Shown one piece after another: positions 12,165 through 23,951 of a stretch of DNA of 64,000 bases; position 1 is the stretch's first letter; every line of letters begins with the position of its first letter. Origin of the DNA: Aristolochia californica. Lineage: Eukaryota > Streptophyta > Magnoliopsida > Piperales > Aristolochiaceae. The stretch spans positions 5,001-69,000 of the forward strand of contig JARWKL010000016.1 in NCBI GenBank assembly GCA_029961685.1, read 5' to 3'. The position numbers were made by a program, and so were the translations under genes. The notes below the pieces were generated by a model that was not told where the DNA came from, did no database searches, and saw only the letters and a program-made list of their open reading frames with translations.

Positions 12165-12605
12165 ATGACTATAAACCCTAATTTTTTTCCATTAAATTAA
12201 TGTTTGATTTGATTTAATTTTAGTTTTAGTGCCTAATTTGGGTTTATTTGTGCATAATTGTGAGGTTTAGTGTTACGGTTTAGGGTCTAAATTCTTGATT
12301 CGGGTTAGGGTTTATTTTTAGGGTTTGGTACTCGGTATTTAAGGGACCTAGAATTAGGGTTTAGGGTTAAGGATTTATGGTATTTTTAGGGATTAGGGTT
12401 TTTAAGGTTTTGGGGGTTTTGTGTTTTTAAGGTCTAGGGTTTTTTGGGTTTAGGGTATGGAATTAGGGTGTAGGGTTTAGGGCTTAGGGGTTTTAAGGTT
12501 TAGGGGGAGTCTAGGGTTTAAGGTATTAAGTTCTAGAATTAGTGTTTAGGGTTTAGGGTTTAGGGACTTTAGGGTTTGATGGTTTAGGGTTTCAATTTTA
12601 TTAGG
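12165..12605 (+). repeat. Degenerate telomere-like TTTAGGG tract
   Basis: Many units of TTTAGGG, GTTTAGGG and TTAGGGTTT occur, interrupted by single-base changes, over about 430 bases. They lie inside TIR copy 1 and are absent from copies 2 and 3. They are too degenerate to be a functional telomere. This is an interstitial, presumably captured or expanded, repeat. Confidence 0.7.
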
Positions 12606-13074
12606 GTTTTTTTAGTCCAATTCTGACAAGGCTGAGTCTCCTACACAGGCGTCCATTAGCCAACGAAACCCGACTCCCATCACTGACGAGGTACAGTTCG
12701 TAGTGATTGCGAAGTCATATGGGACTCTACCAGGTGTGTTTGGTGAATTTGGACTTGATGTGTATGTTTTTGCATTGTTTAGTGCATCTGCAGTTGTGAA
12801 AATAATTTGATTAATTTTGAAATGTTTTAGAATGTTGTTGAATTTTTTTGATAATGGTGAATCTAGTTGATTGATATCGAGTTTTTTTTACAAGTAATAA
12901 ATATTACAAATCTTATTTGAAGAGTCTTCTTTGATAAGACAAAATATCTTCTAACTTATTCGGACTATCAGTTTCTAATTTTCTCAAGTTGAATGTCAAT
13001 GCATTGCCCTCTAATAGATTCTTTTGGAGGTTAATAGTTTTGATTTGATTCAACATGTACATTTTTAGTAGATC

Positions 13075-13146
13075 TCTAAGCTCTAAAAGGATGAGGACTC
13101 AAAATCACTTTGAGAGGGTGGTGGTTCGAATCTACCAAGACCCATT
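13075..13146 (+). other. tRNA-Leu(CAA)-like remnant
   Basis: ACTCAAAATC resembles the anticodon loop of tRNA-Leu(CAA). About 25 bases on, GGTGG-TTCGAAT-CTACC forms a perfect T-arm with one G-T pair. No convincing D-arm or acceptor stem is found, so this is at best a degenerate tRNA or the head of a SINE. It lies inside TIR copy 1. Confidence 0.3.
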
Positions 13147-14510
13147 TTCTTTTTCTCCAATAACAAAAGCTTATATTTGTCATTTTTTCAGCATTAGTAT
13201 AACTCTTATTACATTTATGTTTAAACTATGGAAGAATATAGAAGAGTGAAAGTAGTCAGTCTTAGATTTATGTCATTTTTGCATTGACTCGTGAATGATC
13301 AGATGTTGGCATTTATATAGTCGTTATTCTTTTTACAATGACTATGATTTAAAAAACATGTCTTGCACACAAAAGACTAATTGTTCCTTTTTGTTTGGCT
13401 ACAGGCATCCTCTTCTTCGACTGTCGATGTGGTTATTTCTTTATTCATGAAATGGGGTCAGCCTACAGTAAAGCTATGCTCCCATGGAGAACTACAACAC
13501 TTCAATCCTCCAAATGTAACAATAACTCCAACAAAATAGTGTGGGTTATGGGAAGAGGCCTCGCTCACTTGTATGTTTAGAGATTTTCAATTCCAACTTG
13601 ATGCTTTTCTCATCTATTTCTTACTGATCCAACTAGAGTAGAAATTCTAGCTGAAATTTTGCATTAGTTGATTTAATTTATGGAGACAAAACCAGCAGCA
13701 GAACTGATGTAATTATTGACCCCTCAATCAACAGTTATTGTTGAAAGAAATACATAAATAAATAAAATAAACAACATGAGGATTTATCGTGGGAGAATAA
13801 ACGAAAATCCCTCGATAAATCCCTTGTGACCCTAATTCTGAGAAGCCATTCTACGGTAACCATGCATCAAATCTGTAGATTCAATATAGTTAAAGTATGC
13901 ATTTGATTAATTAATTATTTTTAATTTTTTAGAAATATATTATTAATTAATACCATGTAAAAAATCCATCTTGTGTTATTAATAAAATAATTTTTTATTT
14001 ATTAATTATATTTAATTTTAAATTATGCTATTGTATTAGTGATTTAATAGTGGTAATTAAAATATTGTTAACTCAAGCATTTGATCAATTATTTTGGTAT
14101 AATTAACTCATTTTTATAATTAATCATGTGTACAGTTAATTGGCCCACGTAATTACTGTATTAATATACAATAAACAGTAATTATTAACTAATATAATAT
14201 ATAATTCAGATAATTAGTATATTAATATATTTTAGTTAAACAATAAAATAATTATTCGTGTAGTAATAATATTTGTTTTACCTAAGTTAACGTTTAAGTA
14301 TTATATTTTAATTAAGTATACTATTACAAGTTACTAATTCCATTATTTTCCATATTTTTCTCATTTGGGGGCACTAACATTGGAAACTATTTTCCAGTGT
14401 ACATGAACTCGTCAACACTAACACCCAGTTCGAAGATGAAGTTCATGTAGATGCATGAAATGAAGATGAAGATGAACTTCAAACTTTCGTTTTGTTGACT
14501 AACTCCCTCT

Positions 14511-16784
14511 GTATATCAATTGATATATAGATCAATATATTCAGGATAAGCAATTTCATATATAATATATTTGCCTATTTATCGAAGAGTAGAATGGATA
14601 ATTGAGCATAATGAAAAATTTGGACTGCTTTATGAAGGATCACAACATATTCCAGATCTTAGGAAAATTTTGAGAAATAGTAGAAACACAATACTTGTAG
14701 CTCTCATCTCTATAAACCTTCTTGAATGAGTCAGTAACTTAGGTGCTTATCATGCTCTAATTTGTAGGCTTCTAAGCATAAGAAGGGTTTTTGGTCAGGC
14801 AGCATAAAATTTTTGCCAAGTTTAATCAATTTAAAAAAGGTGGGGTCCAAACCAACAATTTTTTTTAAATTTCAGGTATGCAATTAGTTCCCAGTCACAA
14901 CCAAAATAATAATAATTATAACTATAATAATAATTATTATTATTATAATAAACAAAGTGAAAACATAAAAAAAGCTATCCATAATTTTTTTATCATATAA
15001 AAAAGTAACCACTAAAAAGATGAGGATTGATCAGGGAATGGAGCCTAGGACCAAAATTGATTTTTCAAAGCTAAAATAGATTAAGATTGTTACTATAAAA
15101 AAAAAAAACCCTTTAGAAGCATAGAGTATAAAGGTTTTGAAAACGTGAATCAGACCTCATAAAGATGAAGCGAATGAAAATTAAAAGAATGCATAACAAC
15201 ACCTTCATCATGTAAAACGGCCAAACCATGGTGCCTTCATTAAATCTGGACCAATTTAGCTCATATTGTCCCACTTGGAAGATGGATAATGTTTCCTATT
15301 GTAGGGCACAACAATTTGTAGGGAGGAAGAGAGAAGAGAAGAAAATCAAGCCGAAGGGAAGCTTGAAAACCCCACGTTCGTTTTGGATAACACACATCTC
15401 TGAGCTCGTTGAAGAGAACTCAAAAACCCTTGATTACTCTAAATTAATACTTGTCTTTTCTCATTACTCTTACCCTTTAAATAGGGTCTACCCTTATAAG
15501 GTTTTAGATAAATATTACAAAAATACCCCTATGGCCTATTAATTCTTTTAACTGAAATAAAATAAAGTAAAGAAAAATAATTAATTAGACTTTAAATAAC
15601 TTAGTAATGTTATTGCGGGAATAACACTAAATGGAATAAATAATCAGACCACATAATAGAGCAATATATTCATTTTCATCTATAGTTTTGGATTACGTGC
15701 TCTGATCATACGAATTTATTGTGCAAGAATTCAACAAATTCATAAGTACAAAATGGTTGAGACGAATTCTGACCATTCGGATGAAAAACTTCTAATGTGA
15801 AGTGGACACTAGGGGGCTTCTCTGGGTTGTTGTCCCCAAAAGTCAGTCTTAATGCAAACATGTTGCCTGTAATTTTCACCCAAGATTTAATAGTAAAACC
15901 AAAATCAAGTATCCCTTTAAGTATTTTATCATTTTACGTTCCCAAGGTGTTTCATCTGGACCAAAAATAGTCACACTCCACACAAACAGGTTGTCCTATG
16001 AAAGAGGGCTTGCAGTGCTTCCCTTATGAACAAAGCTTCTCAAAGTCACTTTCAAAACAAACAAATTCAACTACTCCATCTGACACCTAATATAACTTTC
16101 TCGGATAAAAATTAAAAAAGAACAAGTATGGATTGAAAACTTCAAATGAATTCTAAACATGATGAAATTCATAAACGTAAACGAAAAACATACCTCATGT
16201 CATGGCGATCAATTTCTAGATATGATAGGAGATGGCTCGTCTATTCAAAAGCTCGTCAATGGAAAAAGCCAGATCTCTACTAGACCAGATCTTTAACTTA
16301 AACTTCTCTTTACCCATCAAAAGTGGAGAGGTTGTAATTGCCTCTACTTCTTACATCTAGGGAAACCACCCTTAACATGGGTTAGTTATGGAAATGTATC
16401 TAATATCCCTTGACCTATTCACGTACTTAATACGTATTATTGAATATTGATACATCTTCAAGAATGTTTCCCATAAATATAATATCCTTATACCCAAAAA
16501 AAGAAGATTAAATTACATGAATCGTGATGGTAGGTCCTTTAGAGCGAGAATTACCTTCTACGTATTACAATGCAACTGTCTCCTTTGAATGAGAACCTTA
16601 TGTGGAACGTATCATTATGAATGAACTTTCAAATGCTCATTCAGGATCATCTTACATTGTTATTCTCTAAACTTCATATATACAACTAAATAAGAGAAGA
16701 CAAAAATGAATTTAATAGAGTTTTTTTTTTTTCAATTAACAAATTGTGATACAAACATAAAGGGAATCTTAACAACATAAAATT
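14511..16784. other. Intergenic, AT-rich; possible copia 3' LTR remains
   Basis: No gene is supported. The stretch from about 15900 to 16784 lies just past the copia C-terminus on the minus strand and is where its 3' LTR would be. It contains ordinary AT-rich sequence, and no matching LTR is found on the other side. The ORF at 15228-15542 has no recognisable domain. Confidence 0.4.
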
Positions 16785-17176
16785 ACATAATAGAACTGAG
16801 TCCCATATGTTCAATATGTCCCTTATAAGCAACAGGTGGTAGAATTTTTGTCAACGAATCAACAATCATTAATGAAGTGATGATGTCCCTTATCCAATCA
16901 CTTCCAAAACATTATATCCAATATACGTAAGCTTGTAATCTTTAACCCCTTGAAGGTATCGTGTGACTTTATTTACAGCTTTCCAATGGTCCAAAATAGG
17001 GTTAATTTGATATCTGCCCAACATTCTCAATGCATATGTTATGTTAGGTCTTGAGAAAATTTGAACATATATTAAACTCCCCACTGCGGAAGCATATACA
17101 ATGTTTTTCATTTGTTCCATTTATAAATCATTTTGTAGACCTTGTTCCAAACTTAATTTGTCACCTTTGACAAACT

Positions 17177-17505
17177 TGCAGAAGGCTCAGGCCATGATGA
17201 ATCATAACTATGACAAGCGTCATAGGGACCTTTCTTTTGCTCCAGGTGATTATGTGTGGTTGCGTATTCAGCTCTACCGGCATCGCTCACTGTCAGCAAC
17301 ATGGAGGCATAAACTGTCCCCCAAATTTTATGGTCCTTTTTAGGTCTTGGCTCGCATTGGCATGGTCGTTTATCATCTGCAGCTTCCCCCAGATGCCCAC
17401 ATCCATGATGTCTTCCATGTCTCACTCCTACAACCATTTTGTGGCGACTCCCCCATGCTGCACACACCCTTGCCGCCCTTGCATGATGGTCATGCTCTGC
17501 CTTCT
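17177..17505 (+). mobile_element. Ty3/gypsy pol fragment embedded in copia RT
   Basis: Plus-strand reading gives KAQAMMNHNYDKRHRDLSFA, then GDYVWLRIQ, LSPKFYGPF, a stop, and VLARIGMVVYHLQLPPDA and IHDVFHVSLLQPF. This is the integrase C-terminal GPY/F region of gypsy polyproteins. It sits between minus-strand copia RT blocks ending RMKNC and starting VKGDKLSLEQ. No LTRs accompany it, and I see no obvious target duplication at the joints. Confidence 0.8.
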
Positions 17506-18005
17506 CAACAATTTTTCATACGAAATCTCTCTAAAATTTTGTTGATATAGGTTTCTTTAGACAATCCTAATATCCTTTGGGATTTGTTTCTATCAATCTT
17601 TATGCCTATGACATAAGAAATTTCGCCCATATTTTTTATATCAAATTTCATCAAAAGAAACCATTTAACCTCATGAAGTAATCCTAAATCACTTGAAGCA
17701 ATTGGAATATCATCTACATATAGGACTAAGAAAATTATTTTGCTCCCACTGGCCTTATGATATACACATCGATCCATGATATTCTCTGTAAAACCAAATG
17801 AAGAAATAACATCATGGAATTTTAAATACCACTTACGAGAGGCTTGTTTCGGTCCATATATACTACAAACCAAGTGCTCATTCCCCTCTGAAGTGAAACC
17901 TTCAAGTTGTTTCATGTAAATCTCTTCTTCTAGGTCTCCATTGAGGAAAACCGTTTTCACATCCATTTGATGTAAGTCCATATCAAAATGAACTACTAAT
18001 GCCAT
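17505..18005 (-). pseudogene. Copia reverse transcriptase domain
   Basis: The 166-residue open stretch opens MALVVHFDMDLHQMDVKTVF, the copia RT N-terminal block in which D in QMDVKTAF is catalytic. YVDD is the catalytic pair in the middle. It ends LERFRMKNC, where the copia frame is broken by inserted gypsy DNA and resumes at about 17176. Upstream, 18006-18553 is homologous but full of stops. Confidence 0.85.
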
Positions 18006-18553
18006 GATTATTCGAAATGAATCCTTCTTTGAAATAGGAGAGAAGGTATTGTGAAAATTAATTCCTTCTTATTGAGTAAATCATTTGGCTACAAGTTTTA
18101 CCTTATAATTTACAATATTGCCTAAAAAGCTTCTTTTGGTTTTAAAACTCTACTTACAACCAATGACCTTTTCTCCTTTAGGCAATTCAACAAGATCTCA
18201 GACTTGGTTTTTAACCATTGAATCCAACTCTTCATTCATGTGGATTTATGTCCACTCATAAAAGCGAAATAGGATCATCTTCAACACCAATGTCTATGTC
18301 AGATTTTTGAAGGTACACTTCATACTTTAAAAAAATTATAGGTTTCCTAACTCTTGAAGATCTTCTTAATGGTACTTCAACATTTTCAAGTTGAGCATGT
18401 TGAGTAATTGGATCTATAAGAATTTCCTCATGATGAGATGGTTCTTCAACTACTGGGTGTTCTTGAGTAATTGAATCTTGATGATTATCTAAATGACAAC
18501 CAATCTATGTGAAGTTGTAGGAACGGGTTGAGAACTCGTAGGCTCCTCAAAAA

Positions 18554-19036
18554 CTAAGTTTTGAGGTTGGCTACTCTACTAATTTCATCATTCTCAAGGA
18601 ACTTTGTATTCTTAGATTTGATAATTCTTGTCGAATGATATGGACAATAAAATTTGTATCCCTTAGAAATTTTTGCATAGCCAATGAAATGTCCACTGAC
18701 TATTTTAGAGTCTAACTTTGTCTCATAAGGATTGCAAGTCCGAATTTCAATTGGACAGCCCCAAACATGTACATACCTTAAACTAGGTTTCCAACCTTTC
18801 AATTTTGAGAGCTTCACTCCACAAAGATAATGGGAGATCGGAGTTACTCCTCACCATGTCTATTAATGTTCGAATTTTTCTTTCACCTACTCCATTTTGG
18901 GATGGTGAGCCAAGCATTGTGTATTGTGGCACAACACTTTGTTCCTCAAGAAACCTTGCAAAAGGACCAGACAATTGTCCCCTTTAAGTATACCCACCAT
19001 AATATTCACCACCTCTATCTAACTTCACGATTTTGA
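18554..19036 (-). pseudogene. Copia integrase core remnant
   Basis: Two overlapping pieces in different frames carry typical copia integrase sequence. These are ARFLEEQSVVPQYTMLGSPS, then QNGVGERKIRTLIDMVRS, and YVHVWGCPIEIRTCNPYE with GHFIGYAK. The expected GTPQQNGVAER motif is recognisable as GSPSQNGVGER. Frame changes show it is not functional. Confidence 0.8.
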
Positions 19037-20390
19037 TTTGTTTGCCTAATCGTTTTTCTACTTCTGCTTTATAGACCTTAAAAGCATATATTGTTTCTCT
19101 TCTATTATAAAGTAGATAGAGATACATATATCAGGAACGATCATCAATAAAAGTAATAAAATATTTCTGCCCATTAAAATATGCATCATAAGGACCTGAA
19201 ATATCAGTGTGTTTTATTTCTAAAACATCAGAAGTCCTTTTTGCACCTTTCTTTTACTTGTTAGTTTGTTTTCCTTTAGTGCGATCCACACATGTACTAA
19301 AATCAGAAAAATCAAGAGCCTCAACGACTCAATCATTAACCAATCTTTTAATTCTATCAATGGAGATATGACAGAATTTCCTATGCCACAAAATAGAGGA
19401 TTTCTCATTTATAACACTACACTTAATGCCAACATTAATACTATGCACAATAGTACGACAATCAAAAGTAGGGTTTTGAAAGAAGTTTAAACAATCCTTC
19501 ATCTAAAATTCCATTTCCCACAAGAACATGGTCTTTATACAATTGAAGGGAATTTCCAAGGAAATTAAAATTGAATCCAAAAGGTGAAAATTTGGAAACT
19601 AAGATAAGGTTTCTAGAAAAAGATGGAACATAGAATGTCCTTTCAAGGTCTAATACAAAGCCAGTATTGATGACAAGTCTGTAACTTCCAACTGCCACCA
19701 CATGTGTACCCATCTTGTTTCCTGAATAGATGGAGTATTTACTTGGCGTCGATTTTCATTGGTTCAAGAAACCCTGCATGGAATTGGCAACATGGATTGT
19801 AATACCAAAATCAATCTACCAAGTGTTATAAAGAAGCATGAGTCATATTAGATTCAAAACACATTAAGGATATGAGATTACCTTTCTTTTCAAGCCAATG
19901 CTTGAATTTGAAACAAATTTTCTTTATATGTCATTTCTTCTTGCAGAAAAGCATTTAACAACGCCCTTATATGCTTTATTAAGAGGCGTTTTCCCCTTTC
20001 CTTTCTTAAAAGGTTTCTTTCCCCGAGTCGTAAAATATACACTTTTGATCCTCTCCTGATTCAACCTCCCTTCCTCTTATACACACATGGTCAAAAGTTC
20101 GTTAATTGACCATTTCTCCTTATGTGTGTTATAAGAGATTTTGAAGGGTGCGTATTAAGATGGAAATGAGTTAAGAATGAAGTGGACGAAAAATGACTCG
20201 GATATATCAATCTCTTTCGATTTCAGTATTGCGGCCATATCCCGCATCTGCATGATGTGCTCACGCACACCCTTGGTGCCAATGGAACACATTTGGGTTA
20301 TGAGGGTGTCCGCTAATGCCTTTCCGGAAGTCTCAAACTGATCTTGACTAGCTTGAAAATATTACTTTGCTTTGGCACAATCTGGAATGG

Positions 20391-21532
20391 ATCCACGAAA
20401 AGGATTCATCTATTCAGGAAACAACATGGGTTCACATGTGGTGGCAGAATGGATCCACGGAAAGGATCCATCTATTTGGAAATGAGCTCACAGACAACCC
20501 CCCCCCCCCCCTCTTCAAGTTGTCTTGGCAGAAAACCAGAGACCTAAGTTAGGGGAGAAATAATTTTTCCCCACGCACTCGCGAAGACATCGTGCGATTT
20601 TGCACGTGCGAGATCACAAGCACGTGAAAAAAAACTGTTTCTTGAACTCTGGTTGTCTCTTCCTCATGGATCTTGAAGAGACTCAAATTGTTTGAGGTAC
20701 TCTCTTAATGCTAACTCTACTCAAGTTTTTCAGAAGAACAGATTGGTAGCATTTCAGAACTGTCGCTATATGAATCCATGCTCCGAAGAAAAAATGAAAA
20801 AAACCATTTTTCTTAAACTTTTTCTCTGTCTCCATGATCTAGTTTTTCAGTCCTTGAATTAGAATGATCTTATTAAGTACAAATGGACAAAACTAGCGTT
20901 ATTTTTCAAATAAATGTTTTTGTGTTTGATTATTGAATAAAATTTATGTATAATTATGCAACTTTTTATGAATAATTTTATGCATAGTGTATAGATAGTT
21001 TTATGCAGGGTTAATATACAAAGGTTATGTCCAATTTTAAGTAGAAGTTATGCCCAGTTTTATGTAAAATGTATGCATAATTTCATATACAATTTATTTG
21101 ACTTGTATTTTATTCAAAGTTTTAAATGTAGGCTGGAGAGCTCGAGCTTGAGCTGAACTCGATTAAAATTATTGGACTCGAGCTAGATTACAATTTTAGG
21201 CTCGAGGCTAGGTTCGGTTCGAGCCTGAGTTCTTAATATTTAAATCAAACTTGACTCGAACAATAGTAAGTTCAAAATCGGCTAGATTCAATGCCACCCC
21301 TAGGTACAAGCTCCCAACGTATTCTCTTTGAATAATAGGAGGAAAGAGGTGTTTCTCTCTTAATTGAAAAAATAAAAAGATTTTAATAAAAAATAGAACT
21401 AAAGTTAAAGTTGTTGTAACTCTCTAATATATTAACACGACAAAAAGAAGAAGCCCAGAATGTGAATAAAAACGTTTTTTCGGTTCGGGCAGGCATAAAT
21501 CAAATTATAAGGCATCAACTGGAATGACTTAA
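20391..21532. other. Intergenic between copia remnant and TIR copy 2
   Basis: Contains an imperfect duplication of GGATCCACG(A/G)AAAGGAT(T/C)CATCTATT (about 20390-20490), a C11 run near 20500, and a hAT-like end (separate entry). A series of GTTATGC/TTATGCA motifs lies between 20990 and 21090. No gene is supported. Confidence 0.45.
21130..21302. mobile_element. Truncated hAT-like element end
   Basis: A stretch rich in GAGCTCGAGCTTGAGC / CTCGAG motifs ends with TGCCACCCCTA at 21292-21302. That is the common terminal sequence of plant hAT non-autonomous elements (rc TAGGGGTGGCA). The other end is not visible. Related to the complete element at 60143-60826. Confidence 0.55.
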
Positions 21533-22819
21533 GGGGGGGTTAGTCCCCCAAATAGTTTTTTCAAGTTCAAGTTCATGTGTGACATGAAGATCATGTCAGT
21601 TATGTACATGAAGATCATCTTCGCACTTGGTGTTAGTGTTGACGACTTCATGTGCATTGGAAACTAGTTTCCAGTGTTAGTGCCCCAACATGAGAAAAAT
21701 ATAAAAAACAAGAGAATCTCTAAACCTTTACAGTGCACTTAATTACAACATAATCCTTAAACCCCAAATTAGGTAAAACAACCATTATTACTACACAAAT
21801 AAGTTATTTAATGTATAATTAAATATACTAATATATTTATTAATTGAATTAGATATTTTATTGTACATTAATATGGTAATTACATGAGCCAATGAAATAC
21901 CTACATGATTAATTACAAAAAATAAATAAATAACAAAAACGAAAGTAATACGTTGAGTTATTAATTTATTAATAACATATGATATACTTTAACCTAAAAA
22001 ATGAATAATTTAAGAGAAAAAATTGATCTAATCATAACTTTAACACACTATATATTTGTACATAATATATTTTATGTATTATTAATTAATAATATATTAT
22101 CACAAAATTTAAAACTATTGGTTTAATTAACTATAGCAATCGGATAATTATGCCAAAAATAATTTATCAAATATTTATTTTAACTATATTTTAATTATGA
22201 CTATTAAATCACTATTTTAATATAGTAATTGTAAAATAAATATATTAAATAAATAAAAATAATTATTTCATAAATAAAAATAATTATTTTATAAATAAAA
22301 ATTATAAATTAATGATTTTTATGAAGATAGTTTAATTTTTCCTAACTTAGAAAAAATTAAACCATCGTTGTCTTCCTCAGTTGCGAGCCAGAGGGCAACG
22401 GCAATGGCGATGGCGACGGAGAAGGGCTAGTAGGCAACGGCGACAACGGCGAGTAACACCGAGAGAAGGCTACAGAACGAGAGAGGGCTGTGGCAACACC
22501 GAGAGAGGGCTACGGAACGAGAGAGGGCTGCGGTAACACCGAGAGAAGGCTGCGGAACGAGAGAGGGCTACGGGAATGAAATGGCAGAGAGGGTGTGCGG
22601 CAAAGAGAGCCCCGAGAGACAACCCCGCGCGTGAATCATGTAGATGATTCTCAAAATCGGGCGGAAAACACTTTCCAACGTTTACTCTTCGGACAAGAAC
22701 TCCTGAGTCATAGATGTTCATGTACATGACATGAATTTTGGCGTTCCCTAACGACCTCAGACATGAACTGCGTAATGTGCATGAAGATCATGTCCTGAGT
22801 CATGTGCACTAACCCCCCC
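21533..22819. mobile_element. TIR element, copy 2 (1287 bp, inverted)
   Basis: Ends GGGGGGGTTAGT and ACTAACCCCCCC form a 12-bp perfect terminal inverted repeat. The inner signature on this strand is TGGAAACTAGTTTCCA (21658-21673, perfect palindrome) followed by GTGTTAGTGCCCC. That is the reverse complement of the right-hand parts of copies 1 and 3, so this copy is inverted. The subterminal sequence is rich in ATGAAGATCATG motifs. The GAGAGAGGGCT tract at 22455-22620 matches the CT-rich tract of the others. Flanks are TAA on the left and TAT on the right, which might be a decayed 3-bp duplication. No transposase. Confidence 0.78.
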
Positions 22820-23245
22820 TATGTTGAGCATCTACTGTTTCTTTTCTTCTTGTTTCAAATTCATAAAATAAATAAAAATTAAAATGCAATTATCTTACAT
22901 GTGTTTCTTAACTCACATTCAAAATCGTAGGCTCACGGTGCGACCAAACCGAACTTCTAGAATAAGTCTCTAGTCTCAGATTTTGATATTTCATTTTAAT
23001 GTTTCTATTTTAGGGCTTGTTTAGTTTAATTTTGATACGTCCTTTTGGTCGTTAACATGGGCCCCTTCTCGCGCCTTCTCGCGCTTTCTCAAAAATCTTG
23101 CGATCAACGCTCTCCAAAATTGTCTTCCGCCGTGCCGGGGGCTTTATTCCATTCAATCACGTTGCCCAGCCACTTCACGCCCAATCCGGAACAAGAAAGA
23201 AGCTAAAGCTCTTCGATCGCCTCTTCCTCAATTGCCGTCCAAGCT
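22820..23245 (+). promoter_or_regulatory. 5' flank and leader of lipase gene
   Basis: This separates TIR copy 2 from the lipase start. It becomes GC-richer from about 23040 (CTCGCGCCTTCTCGCGC), like a plant core promoter or 5' UTR. No TATA box can be placed with confidence. A transposable element ends about 430 bp before the ATG. Confidence 0.35.
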
Positions 23246-23951
23246 ATGGCGATTGCCAACCCTGGCGAGCGCTCGATAACGGAAAAGGATATCACGATGG
23301 TGAAGACGAAGAAGAAGAAGAAGAGGAAGACCTCAAGCTATTTCCCCAAGCCTGATTGTTGTCGTCTGTCCTTTAAGGAGAAGGAACTTGAGACTTCCGG
23401 TGGACTAAAGCCGAGTCTCGAAATTGAGGCTGTAATGCCCGGAGGAGTGCGGATGCCGACGCATCTTGTCGTCTTCGTTAACGGTATCATTGGCAGGTGA
23501 ACACCGTTTCTTCAATTGTTGGTGAGGAGATGTAATGCACTAGTCCCAAAGTACTAGATCTTATCGGACAGGCAGCTAGTCGTACAACTTGCTATAACTG
23601 GAGTAATCGACCTTTAGATGTTATTCTCTTTTCTATGCTTAGGGCATCTTCTTACGTTATTAATACTAGTTGCGACATATCTATTGGTTCTTTGTCTCAT
23701 TTGTCATAATTATGACTCCATAATGACGGGAGTTTGCTTAATGTGATAGGATCTTCTGTCATGAAGTACTTCGAAGTTTTCCAAATATACCTTTTAAATT
23801 GCCACAAAAAGGAGTTAACGTAACTCTTAATTCTTCCTTATTCTTCTTCTAACTTGGTTAATGTTTTCTCTTGTTTGCCTCAGCTCCTCAAACTGGAAAT
23901 TTGCCGCAAAACAGTTAGTTAAGAGGTTCCCGGAAGATATACTTGCTCATT
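23246..23951 (+). CDS. Lipase exons 1-2
   Basis: Exon 1 (251 nt) ends NGIIG plus AG at a GTGAAC donor. Exon 2 (23884-23951) supplies [20 protein letters not shown] and ends in LAH plus one base at GTGAGT. The split codons rebuild Ser and Cys exactly, and the next base pair is found only at 37528, which fixes the giant intron. Confidence 0.87.

Larger units (their letters stand above)
11447..14510. mobile_element. TIR element, copy 1 (about 3.06 kb)
   Basis: The left end is a run of 17 G followed by TTAGTCAAC. The right end is GTTGACTAACTCCC, so the inverted repeat is GGG-G-TTAGTCAAC. Subterminal DNA has GAAGATGAAGATGA motifs and an inner signature GGGGGCACTAACATTGG with a near-palindrome (TGGAAACTATTTTCCA) about 140 bp from the right end. 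The same order, signature and AT-rich block recur at 21533-22819 (inverted) and 50657-52049 (same orientation). A CT-rich tract (11680-11990), telomere-like repeats (12170-12600) and a tRNA-like stretch lie inside. No transposase is seen, so it is non-autonomous. Target duplications are not clear, so the superfamily is undecided. Confidence 0.7.
16785..20390 (-). mobile_element. Decayed Ty1/copia retrotransposon
   Basis: Read on minus, the domains occur in copia order. Gag lies at 20390-20040, with VREHIMQMRDMAAILK-type sequence. A broken zinc knuckle (C, HIKKIC) lies near 19930-19965. Then come the protease/GAG-pre-integrase region (19713-19220), integrase (19036-18554) with a QNGVGERKIRTL motif, and reverse transcriptase (18005-17505) with LVLYVDDIPIASSD. 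The RT C-terminus is at 17176-16890 (YASAVGSLIYVQIFSRPNI), and a last block (DSLTK, AYKGHIEHMGLSSIM) is at about 16870-16785. Most of RNase H is missing at about 16886. Many stops and frameshifts. No LTR pair could be found, and gag is cut at about 20390. Confidence 0.85.

Noticed and set aside
12165..12605. Telomere or chromosome end
   Set aside because: Units are degenerate, in one block, and inside a transposable element with normal DNA on both sides.
15689..15700. GCTCTGATC as a minus-strand copia primer-binding site
   Set aside because: It lacks the flanking TACC/CA of real sites seen elsewhere in the window, and no LTR end lies beside it.
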